Source of the DNA: Bacteroidia bacterium
Lineage (GTDB): Bacteria; Bacteroidota; Bacteroidia; Flavobacteriales; NORP286
Length of the DNA stretch: 5,416 nt
NCBI GenBank assembly: GCA_016763665.1
Contig: JAESTI010000119.1
Coordinates: forward strand, 1 to 5,416
Reading direction: 5' to 3'
Both the position numbers and the translations under genes were made by a program. Shown here piece by piece: positions 1 through 5,416 of this stretch. The notes below the pieces were generated by a model. The model ran no database searches. It was given only the letters and a program-made list of their open reading frames with translations, and was not told where the DNA came from. Every line of letters starts with the position of its first letter. Position 1 is the stretch's first letter.

Positions 1-546
1 AGAACCAATCCTGTTACGAAAGAAGTGTTCTTCTAATGCATAAATTCCCAAGTCGATTCCATTAAGTTTTAGTTTTACGAACCTGTATTCCAACGCCAAA
101 ACACCTTTGAATTCGCATAGCTTGTGAAATAGCCATTCATTAAGATTTTTTTTTTCCATTGGTGCATGAAGGGAGAAGTTCTTAATTCCCATGATCAAAT
201 CTCCACCTGACACTTTTATCCTGAAAGGCCATTTGTTTGACCGAATAGTAATGATGGTATTGCCTTTTAAGCGAAGTCTTGCTTTTACTTCTCTCCCATC
301 ATAACCGATTGTGGCTGGCACATAATCGTTTTCACCCTTCGTTGTTTCCAGTAAATTAATTTTTATTGCTTCATCTCTTTTGGCTTGCAACTTTTGATAA
401 TCACTATCAGAAATATTGATAGACATTACTTTTATACCAGAATTACCGTTTTTAGTTTCAATGACATCTTCAACTTCACCATTCCTACATGAAGTTACCA
501 AGCAAAATAGAATTATTACAAGCAGGGATCTTTGAATATAAAGCAT
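1..546 (-). CDS. CotH-kinase-like lipoprotein, C-terminus cut by left window edge
   Basis: The visible 182 residues start at ATG 544-546. They open with a lipoprotein signal peptide: positive/hydrophobic residues 1-16, then lipobox V-T-S-C with Cys20 as the lipidation site. The mature part should therefore be anchored in a membrane facing the periplasm or cell surface. Residues about 88-182 follow the CotH family pattern: RLRLKGN (90-96), KWPFRIKV (105-112), G-I-K-N-F-S-L (120-126), an N-L-N-E-W-L-F segment (134-140), then YRFVKLKLNG (154-163) and GIYALEEHF (168-175). CotH proteins include atypical kinases (Bacillus CotH phosphorylates spore-coat proteins). Bacteroidota homologues are mostly uncharacterised lipoproteins, so the substrate is unknown. 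The catalytic aspartates expected further C-terminal lie outside the window, so activity cannot be judged. The gene follows the aminotransferase directly, with no room for its own promoter and no Shine-Dalgarno, which suggests co-transcription and coupled translation. It contains an A10 tract (minus sense) at 146-155. Confidence 0.8.
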   Translation of the reverse strand, partial: MLYIQRSLLVIILFCLVTSCRNGEVEDVIETKNGNSGIKVMSINISDSDYQKLQAKRDEAIKINLLETTKGENDYVPATIGYDGREVKARLRLKGNTIITIRSNKWPFRIKVSGGDLIMGIKNFSLHAPMEKKNLNEWLFHKLCEFKGVLALEYRFVKLKLNGIDLGIYALEEHFFRNRIGS

Positions 547-558
547 GATATTAATATC
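547..558. repeat. Perfect 12-bp palindrome abutting the lipoprotein start codon
   Basis: GATATTAATATC is self-complementary. It covers the shifted-frame TAA stop and ends directly against ATG 544-546. It could be a protein-binding site or a weak RNA stem affecting the start, but an AT-rich palindrome of this length may be chance. Confidence 0.35.
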
Positions 559-1407
559 CGTAATTTGCACAGAATTGTTCAATAGCTCGTTTAAAAGTTT
601 TGCAACGGAGTTTGAATAAATTTTATCATTAAATTTTTCAACATGTTTTAATCCAGCAACTGCATTCGTTAGAAATATTTCGTCAGCATTTTCCAAATTT
701 TGAATAGAAAGAGCTTTTTCTGATATGTTAATTTCATTTTCTTCGCACAATTCAAATACCACTTTTCTCATCACACCACTTACACATCCGGAAGATAGCG
801 GTGGGGTATAAATATGGTTGTCTATTTCTATAAATAAATTAGAGCTTGTTGTTTCAATAAGTATGTTTTCAATATTTAATAGCAGACAATCATCAAAATT
901 ATTATTAACTGCATGTATACTTGCCATTATGGAGATCAAAGCATTGTTTGACTTAATATTAGAAAAGGCGTTTTTGTCTTTTTTAATATCCTCAAAAATA
1001 CCAAGAGTAATTCCTCTCTGATTAAGAGTATATTTCTGCTCTTTATGTTCTTCTACTTCTATTAAGAATGAAGAATCGTTTACAGCAGGGTTATACCGGC
1101 CACCATCTCTTCTATACATACTAAATCTAACTATTCCATTATCAATGCTTCCATTGCTCAATATCAGCTTTTTAATTTCTGTATTTACTTTACTTTCGGT
1201 AAGAGTTAATGTGGAAGACATTTTAAGTAACGCCATACCCTGAGATAAGCGGTCGAGATGATGGGAAAGAAAGTTGATCTTCCCATTCATTAACCTCATG
1301 GATTCAAATATCCCATCTCCATAGCGAAATGATCTGTTTTGCGCATTGAATATTGCTTCATCTCCAGGGAGGATATTACCATTATGATTAATAAATTTGG
1401 AACTCAT
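551..1407 (-). CDS. Class IV PLP-dependent aminotransferase (BCAT / D-amino-acid transaminase / aminodeoxychorismate lyase fold)
   Basis: This cytosolic fold-type IV PLP enzyme starts at ATG 1405-1407. The N-terminal signature R-S-F-R-Y-G-D-G-I-F-E (25-35) is followed by H-L-D-R-L (50-54). Lys152 in N-I-K-S-N-N is the likely Schiff-base lysine. The cofactor-binding motif L-I-E-T-T-S-S-N-L-F (183-192, Glu185) precedes T-P-P-L-S-S-G (201-207) and A-D-E-I-F-L-T-N-A (241-249). Members make branched-chain or D-amino acids, or convert aminodeoxychorismate to p-aminobenzoate (PabC). The sequence does not let me choose, so no symbol is given. The C-terminus is ambiguous. The unshifted frame has no stop and runs straight into the downstream lipoprotein. 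A -1 shift at T TTA AAC (589-595) gives 12 further residues (R-A-I-E-Q-F-C-A-N-Y-G-Y) and a TAA at 551-553, for 285 residues, normal for the family. The end given here assumes that shift, or an equivalent one-base sequencing error. If neither holds, the ORF is a fusion open to position 1. Confidence 0.85.
589..595 (-). promoter_or_regulatory. Candidate -1 ribosomal slippery heptamer T TTA AAC
   Basis: On the minus strand the aminotransferase frame reads CTT TTA AAC, so T TTA AAC sits in the correct X XXY YYZ phase for -1 slippage. Slipping there leads to a TAA at 551-553, 4 bases before the lipoprotein ATG. No strong stem or pseudoknot is obvious downstream. A one-base deletion in the T4 run (593-596) would give the same downstream reading frame and is the simpler explanation. 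Confidence 0.3.
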
Positions 1408-1445
1408 TTTATTAAAAGAAGATTTCAACGAAAATATAAATTAAA
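1392..1445. promoter_or_regulatory. Divergent spacer of the aminotransferase and arsC genes, with candidate promoter boxes
   Basis: Only 38 bases (1408-1445) separate the two start codons, so promoters must overlap the opposite gene or give very short leaders. On the plus strand, TAAATTTG at 1392-1399 matches the Bacteroidota -7 consensus TAnnTTTG and could drive arsC with a leader of about 40 bases. No matching TTTG -33 box lies at the right distance. On the minus strand, TATATTTT (1431-1438) with TTTT 19 bases upstream (1458-1461) is a weaker candidate for the aminotransferase. Neither start has a Shine-Dalgarno; both have A-rich leaders typical of the phylum. The boxes are pattern matches only. 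Confidence 0.3.
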
Positions 1446-1874
1446 ATGAACAAGAAGAAAATATTGATTTTGTGTACAGGAAATTCTTGCAGGTCTCAGA
1501 TGGTGCATGGATTTTTACGTAAAATGGGCGGTGAAAAAATTGAAGTATATAGCGCGGGTGTAGAAACTCATGGCCTAAACTCGAAGGCAGTTCTAGTTAT
1601 GCAGGAAGCTGGAATTGATATATCTTTCCATACTTCTAATCATTTTGATGAGTATAAGTCAATTGATTTTGACTATATGATCACAGTTTGTGACCATGCA
1701 AAAGAATTGTGCCCATATTTTCCATCCAATGCAAAAATAATTCATCATGATTTCTCTGATCCTGCTGTAACTGATGGAACAAATGATCAAATTCTGGATG
1801 AATTTAGACGAGTTCGAGACGGAATTCAGAAATATTGCGCTAAATTTATAAAGGATCAATTTGAAGGAGGCTAA
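1446..1874 (+). CDS. arsC: Thioredoxin-coupled arsenate reductase, low-molecular-weight phosphatase fold
   Basis: This 142-residue cytosolic enzyme reduces arsenate to arsenite using a cysteine relay recharged by thioredoxin. The P-loop C-T-G-N-S-C-R-S places the nucleophile at Cys10 and the anion-binding Arg at Arg16. The relay pair is Cys82 and Cys89 in V-C-D-H-A-K-E-L-C-P, and the general acid is Asp105 in D-F-S-D-P. These numbers are the same as in Staphylococcus aureus plasmid pI258 ArsC, and the V-Y-S-A-G and R-R-V-R-D-G-I segments also match, so this is the ArsC branch and not a plain tyrosine phosphatase. Two potassium-ligand positions of the staphylococcal enzyme, Glu21 and Asp65, are His21 and Asn65 here. 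No arsR, arsB or acr3 neighbour is visible, so it looks like a solitary copy. It diverges from the aminotransferase gene and converges on the peroxiredoxin gene with only 3 bases between stop codons. A role as a general LMW phosphatase is possible but less likely given the full relay. Confidence 0.93.
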   Translation: MNKKKILILCTGNSCRSQMVHGFLRKMGGEKIEVYSAGVETHGLNSKAVLVMQEAGIDISFHTSNHFDEYKSIDFDYMITVCDHAKELCPYFPSNAKIIHHDFSDPAVTDGTNDQILDEFRRVRDGIQKYCAKFIKDQFEGG

Positions 1875-1877
1875 TTC

Positions 1878-2333
1878 TTAGGAATCCAATATTTGTTGTG
1901 TGTGGTTCTTGGTATCAACTTTTGTGAATATCTTTTCAATAATTCCTTCTTCTGAAATAATGAAAGTTGTTCTATATATACCTTCAAATTCTCTTCCCAT
2001 AAATTTTTTTAATCCCCATACGCCGTAATCTTTAACTATCTTCTTGTCAGTGTCTGTAATCAATTCAAAAGGGAGCTCGTATTTTCTGATGAATTTTTCG
2101 TGTGACTTTCCATCATTACAACTTACTCCAATAATTTCATAGCTTCTTGATTTTAACTCGGAATAATTATCACGTAAGTTACAAGATTCTGCGGTGCAAC
2201 CAGGAGTATTATCTTTTGGATAGAAGTATAGTATTACCTTTTTACCTTTATAGTCAGATAGGTTAATTAATTCTCCATTATAATTTTTTCCAGAAATTTT
2301 TGGGGCAGCATCCCCCTCTTTTAGATGTGTCAT
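1878..2333 (-). CDS. bcp: Thioredoxin-dependent thiol peroxidase (Bcp/PrxQ-type peroxiredoxin)
   Basis: This cytosolic peroxiredoxin reduces hydrogen peroxide and organic hydroperoxides using thioredoxin. From ATG 2331-2333 it is 151 residues, the usual Bcp length, and begins with the family-typical L-K-E-G-D-A-A-P. The active site T-P-G-C-T-A-E-S-C has peroxidatic Cys46 and resolving Cys51 four residues apart, the atypical 2-Cys PrxQ arrangement. Thr43 and Arg121 (in Y-R-T-T-F-I-I) complete the catalytic set. An in-frame ATG at 2391-2393 would add 20 residues rich in Lys, Arg and Ile. That extension is outside the family domain and is not a convincing signal peptide, so the shorter start is preferred. 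The gene lies 146 bases downstream of the SGNH hydrolase on the same strand and tail-to-tail with arsC. No terminator fits between the convergent stops, so its mRNA probably runs into arsC antisense. Confidence 0.93.
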   Translation of the reverse strand: MTHLKEGDAAPKISGKNYNGELINLSDYKGKKVILYFYPKDNTPGCTAESCNLRDNYSELKSRSYEIIGVSCNDGKSHEKFIRKYELPFELITDTDKKIVKDYGVWGLKKFMGREFEGIYRTTFIISEEGIIEKIFTKVDTKNHTQQILDS

Positions 2334-2479
2334 ATCATTGTATTTTATTAAAAATTCTAGTTTTCTTATTAGTTTATATATTATCTGTCGCAAATTATGT
2401 TTGATTTAAAATTATTTATATTACTCTCTTAAGTGAGTTTTTGTTAACTTGAAATATCAACAGTGCTCCTACTAGATCC

Positions 2480-3772
2480 TTAATCTTCAATAGAGTAAGT
2501 TTTTTTAAAAGCTTCAAAAAATTCATTTGCAATAATTTTATGTCCATTTGCATTTGGGTGCATACTGTCTATAAATAACTGGTAATCTGTTAAATTGTTT
2601 GACAAAGTTTCAAATTTTTCTTGAGTATCTATAAAAGGAATTTGATGCAGCAAGCAAACCTCTCGAATAATCTCGTTGAATTCTGAAACAATCAATCGTC
2701 TGCTATGATCTATGTGTTTCCAGTAATTGATCCTTGCAAACGTAGTATCTCCGAGTTTCTCATAACATTTCCCTATATAGTAGTAGAGTTTGGCATAAGT
2801 AGAATCAATCTTCTTGCATTTATTTAAACTAACTAGTGCTGTTCTGTAGCTGCCTGATTTAATTTGATCCACACCTTTTTTGTAATTCATCTCCCATGCC
2901 TTTGTTTCAGTATCTGATAATTTCTTTAAATGATGAGATGCATCCCACAACCAATCTGTTTTCATTTCAGGATTGACTTTTAGGTTTGCAGGAAGTGTGC
3001 TAAATATAACAGGTATATTTCTTTCTTTAATCAGTTTCATTATTGCAAGAATATTTTGTCTGAATTTGACTTTGACATCATTATACATAGTTTGATTAAA
3101 TATACGGTATTCACCCTCAAAAGCAGCGGGAACATTGATTGTAGCTTTGTTAATGTCAATTACCAGATCTCTCAGGAAAGTATATGTATGCCATTTAGAA
3201 AAATGCCTTGATAAGAAATAAAGAAATGGGGATCTATAATTGATCTCTTGGTAGATCGGATATTCCCAGAATTCATTGTGTCCTATATAAAATAATAATA
3301 AGTCAGGTTCATAGTTGACGATTTCTTTATTTATTATCGCAACACGATATGAACCATGACCAATTCCACCAGCATTAATGGCTTCAAAAGTAATATGAGG
3401 GCAATGTTGTGCCATGAGCTGTGTAAAATTATATATATAGGGATCGTAATAAGGGTTGGGAAGACCAAAACCATATGTGGAAGAACCTCCTAAAGCTATT
3501 ATTCTAAATTTATTGCCTTTCGGTACAGTGAATTGAAGGTCATGGAAGTATCCAGTGTGCATTGGGTTTGTTCTTTTAACAATTTGATTGAATTTGGAAG
3601 AATCCTGAATATAAAGAGAAGACTCAAAGTAGGCATTGAGTGGGTTTACCTTTTTGGGCTCATAGTTTATCGTCCTGAGCAAAATTTCCAAGAGTAAAAA
3701 AAACAGCGTAAAAGCGACAACCCCAAATAATAGGTTTTTCCAAAGTGTTTTATTTATACTTTTATATGGCAT
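2480..3772 (-). CDS. Membrane-anchored SGNH/GDSL hydrolase with inserted TPR segment
   Basis: From ATG 3770-3772 this is 430 residues. A hydrophobic segment at about 11-32, after a short basic N-terminus, is a signal anchor, so the catalytic part should lie in the periplasm. SGNH motifs appear in order: block I A-L-G-G-S-S-T with nucleophile Ser97; a block II-like N-A-G-G-I-G-H-G (about 133-140); block III G-H-N (164-166); and block V D-S-M-H with Asp402 and His405. Between P-V-I-F-S-T-L-P-A-N-L (about 254-264) and block V lies a helical insert (about 288-357) with TPR spacing: N-Y-K-K-G-V, G-S-Y-R-T-A-L, then Y-Y-Y-I-G-K-C-Y-E-K-L-G-D. SGNH proteins with such a TPR insert are known in environmental bacteria; from memory their substrates are undefined. 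Ester hydrolysis or acyl transfer on a surface glycan or lipid is an inference. A longer form from TTG 3794-3796 (438 residues) is possible, but the ATG suits the candidate promoter better. Confidence 0.88.
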   Translation of the reverse strand: MPYKSINKTLWKNLLFGVVAFTLFFLLLEILLRTINYEPKKVNPLNAYFESSLYIQDSSKFNQIVKRTNPMHTGYFHDLQFTVPKGNKFRIIALGGSSTYGFGLPNPYYDPYIYNFTQLMAQHCPHITFEAINAGGIGHGSYRVAIINKEIVNYEPDLLLFYIGHNEFWEYPIYQEINYRSPFLYFLSRHFSKWHTYTFLRDLVIDINKATINVPAAFEGEYRIFNQTMYNDVKVKFRQNILAIMKLIKERNIPVIFSTLPANLKVNPEMKTDWLWDASHHLKKLSDTETKAWEMNYKKGVDQIKSGSYRTALVSLNKCKKIDSTYAKLYYYIGKCYEKLGDTTFARINYWKHIDHSRRLIVSEFNEIIREVCLLHQIPFIDTQEKFETLSNNLTDYQLFIDSMHPNANGHKIIANEFFEAFKKTYSIED

Positions 3773-3804
3773 AGGTCGACTAAGGAATATTAACAAGGTT
3801 ATGC

Positions 3805-3836
3805 ATTATAGCAGCAATAATATTACGACAAATTTA
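3805..3836 (-). promoter_or_regulatory. Candidate promoter for the SGNH hydrolase gene
   Basis: Reading the minus strand, TAAATTTG (3829-3836) matches the Bacteroidota -7 consensus TAnnTTTG. Its TTTG also sits 18 bases upstream of a perfect TATAAT (3805-3810). Two readings are possible: a -7 box at 3829-3836 giving a leader of about 50 bases, or TTTG as the -33 element with TATAAT as the -10, giving a leader of about 25 bases to ATG 3772. Under the second reading, the alternative TTG start at 3796 would be almost leaderless, which favours the ATG. This is pattern matching only. Confidence 0.3.
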
Positions 3837-4020
3837 ATACCTATTACTATATAACAGCTACAAGCAAACATAATGAATTTGTGGGGGATATATTTTGTAA
3901 GAGCTTTATAAAAGTAATTTTACATCAAGATTTATTAAATACATTAAACATTTCTATGATTATTCCGTATACAAATTATTAGATTGGATGGGAGGATATA
4001 GAAACACCTTGTAAATAATA
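3837..4020. other. Divergent intergenic spacer, no gene seen
   Basis: This AT-rich spacer separates the SGNH hydrolase from the surface-protein gene. I found no RNA gene, repeat or terminator. It must carry the promoter of the plus-strand gene, but no clean TTTG/TAnnTTTG pair is visible; TATATTTTG at 3889-3897 is one base off in spacing. A GGAGG at 3991-3995 lies 25 bases from ATG 4021, too far to act as a Shine-Dalgarno. Confidence 0.5.
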
Positions 4021-5416
4021 ATGAGACCCTCATCTCTGGCCAGCTATCTAACAACTAGTTTCTTAACTGTACTACTGTCTATATATGTAGGGCAGTTGCA
4101 TTCTCAGACTGTGGTTTTTCAAGAGGATTTTGCAGATACTGCTAAAAATTGGACCATTGTGGATAATGGAGCTGACGGGGTTACTTGGGAATGGCTAAAA
4201 TATCGAACAAAAACCTGGCCGTTTTACATGGCAGGAGTTCCTGGATTTACAACTTACTTTAATGGTTTTATGGCCTTTGATTCTGATTCTGCAGGAGGTT
4301 TTGGCAATACTGATCAAAATAGCGATATGATCTCGCCTTCCTTTGATTGTTCGTTATTAACCACAGTGCTATTAATTTTTGAGCAGCATACTATTAAATA
4401 CCAATTGGACACTTGCAAAATTTCGGTAAGTACGGATGCTGTTTCATGGACTGATACAATTATTAATCAAGATCTTGCTGAAAGTGAAGCAAGTCCAAAC
4501 CCTCAAACTATTACCTGGGATATTTCAAGTGTTGCTGCAGGACAGGCAACAGTTTATATCAGGTTCCAATGGAAGGGTTTTTGGGAATATTGGTGGTGTA
4601 TAGATGACATAATGGTTTATGAACCATGCATTCTGGGATCTTTTGATATTGTTACAGATGTTAAATGTAAAGGTATTTCAGATGGTGCTATTAATTTGAC
4701 AACAGCAGGGTCCCAACCTCCATTTTCATTCAAATGGTCAACAAAGGATACAACGGAAGATTTATCAAATTTAATTGCTGGGACATATACTGTTACAATT
4801 ACTGATTCAGTGGGATGCGAAGTTATAAGCAGTTACATAGTTAATGAACCTGCTCAATCATTAGGTGTTTTTATGAGTTCTACTGATGCGACCTGTCAGG
4901 GAAGCAGCGATGGAATAGCTTCTGCTTCAGTATATGGAGGTAGCACGGCTTATACTTTCAATTGGACTGGTAATAGAACTGAAGATGTTCTGAAAGGCAT
5001 GCCTGCAGGAGCTTATTTTGTAACTGTTACGGATGCGAATGGCTGCACTGTGAATGACAGCATTGTTGTTATAGAATCTCAGGACTATGTTGTTGCTGAT
5101 AATGATACAGGTAAATGTGCAGGGCAGAGTATTATTGTAGGAGCCTCCGGTGGTTTTGTATCGTATTCTTGGTTTGATGGTTCTACTGCTCAAACTGTTC
5201 AGATAGATAGCGTTGGTACATTCGTTGTTACAGCTGTAGATTCAGCAGGTTGTTTCAGTGAAGACAGCCTTACGGTCAGTGCTTTTGTAGTAGTGCCTCC
5301 TGATCTCGGATCTGATACATCAATTTGCATCAATGGTCAATTTGTGTTGGATGCAGGTTCAGCATATAGCTCTTACCAGTGGAAAGGAGGTGAAACTTCT
5401 CAAAGTATTTCGATTG
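4021..5416 (+). CDS. Secreted multi-repeat surface protein with SprB-type repeats, C-terminus cut by right edge
   Basis: The visible 465 residues start at ATG 4021, the first start after an in-frame TAA at 4012-4014. A signal peptide covers residues 1 to about 28, with cleavage likely after L-H-S. Residues about 31-203 form a jelly-roll-like domain resembling MAM or choice-of-anchor domains: F-Q-E-D-F near the start, N-G-F-M-A-F-D-S, S-D-M-I-S-P-S-F, and W-W-C-I-D-D-I-M-V-Y at the end. Two SprB-type repeats follow (about 208-278 and 284-354), each with C-x-G-x-S-D-G near the start and A-G-x-Y-x-V-T-x-T-D-x-x-G-C near the end. A third related Ig-like unit (about 358-420) and the start of a fourth (from 428, D-L-G-S-D-T-S-I-C) continue to the edge. 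Such proteins in gliding Bacteroidota are exported by the type IX system and act as adhesins or structural surface proteins. A C-terminal sorting domain is expected but lies outside the window, so T9SS export is inferred. No catalytic domain is visible. Confidence 0.85.
   Translation, partial: MRPSSLASYLTTSFLTVLLSIYVGQLHSQTVVFQEDFADTAKNWTIVDNGADGVTWEWLKYRTKTWPFYMAGVPGFTTYFNGFMAFDSDSAGGFGNTDQNSDMISPSFDCSLLTTVLLIFEQHTIKYQLDTCKISVSTDAVSWTDTIINQDLAESEASPNPQTITWDISSVAAGQATVYIRFQWKGFWEYWWCIDDIMVYEPCILGSFDIVTDVKCKGISDGAINLTTAGSQPPFSFKWSTKDTTEDLSNLIAGTYTVTITDSVGCEVISSYIVNEPAQSLGVFMSSTDATCQGSSDGIASASVYGGSTAYTFNWTGNRTEDVLKGMPAGAYFVTVTDANGCTVNDSIVVIESQDYVVADNDTGKCAGQSIIVGASGGFVSYSWFDGSTAQTVQIDSVGTFVVTAVDSAGCFSEDSLTVSAFVVVPPDLGSDTSICINGQFVLDAGSAYSSYQWKGGETSQSISI
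4642..5416 (+). repeat. Tandem degenerate protein repeats (about 70-76 residues each) inside the surface-protein gene
   Basis: Units start at about 4642, 4870, 5092 and 5302; the last is incomplete. Each complete unit has one Cys near its start and one in a terminal G-C: residues 216/266, 292/342 and 366/411, with the next unit opening at Cys436. First-Cys spacing is 76, 74 and 70 residues. The units are related at protein level but clearly diverged at DNA level, so recent slippage or recombination between them is not indicated. Confidence 0.75.

Noticed and set aside
818..1021. Plus-strand open frame of 67 codons
   Set aside because: It lies antisense inside the aminotransferase gene, whose motifs cover the same bases. 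It has no family features of its own.
1659..1859. Minus-strand open frame of 66 codons
   Set aside because: It is a shadow of arsC, which has all its catalytic residues in the plus frame.
1446..2333. arsC and bcp as an arsenic or oxidative-stress operon
   Set aside because: They are on opposite strands and convergent, so they cannot be co-transcribed.
2334..2393. N-terminal 20-residue extension of the peroxiredoxin from ATG 2391-2393
   Set aside because: The extension lies outside the Bcp family domain and has no recognisable targeting signal. The start at 2333 gives the normal 151-residue length.
2423..2443. Palindrome ACTCTCTTAAGTGAGT followed by TTTTT, terminator-like on the plus strand
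   Set aside because: The stem is only 4 bp before a T-T mismatch, and the T run is on the plus strand where no gene ends nearby. On the minus strand, where it could serve the SGNH gene, no T run follows.
3991..3995. GGAGG as a Shine-Dalgarno for the surface-protein gene
   Set aside because: It is 25 bases from ATG 4021, too far for ribosome binding, and Bacteroidota rarely use this signal.
4927..5193. Minus-strand open frame of 88 codons
   Set aside because: It is antisense to the SprB-type repeats; its Ser/Thr/Ile-rich content reflects the complement of repeat codons.

Overview
The window is AT-rich and reads like the chromosome of a Bacteroidota bacterium. The main evidence is a secreted protein with SprB-type and gliding-motility-type adhesin repeats, a lone thioredoxin-type arsenate reductase, and starts with no Shine-Dalgarno sequence. 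No RNA gene, insertion sequence, CRISPR array or phage gene is visible.

Layout. Positions 1-1407 (minus) hold a class IV PLP aminotransferase followed by the N-terminal part of a CotH-kinase-like lipoprotein, cut by the left edge. The two lie in one uninterrupted reading frame. A -1 shift at a slippery T TTA AAC heptamer would instead end the aminotransferase 4 bases before the lipoprotein ATG. Positions 1446-1874 (plus) hold arsC, divergent from the aminotransferase across 38 bases. Positions 1878-2333 (minus) hold a Bcp/PrxQ peroxiredoxin, convergent with arsC across only 3 bases. Positions 2480-3772 (minus) hold a membrane-anchored SGNH hydrolase with an inserted TPR segment. A 248-base divergent spacer follows. 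Positions 4021-5416 (plus) hold the first 465 residues of a large secreted multi-repeat surface protein, cut by the right edge.

How the genes relate. ArsC and Bcp are both thiol enzymes that draw reducing power from thioredoxin, but they sit on opposite strands and are not an operon. The aminotransferase and CotH-like genes are a tightly coupled pair. The SGNH hydrolase and the repeat protein are both envelope or surface proteins. I see no single new multi-gene defence or biosynthetic system. The observations most worth checking are the aminotransferase/CotH junction, the A10 tract inside the CotH-like gene, and the loss of two potassium-ligand residues in an otherwise canonical ArsC.
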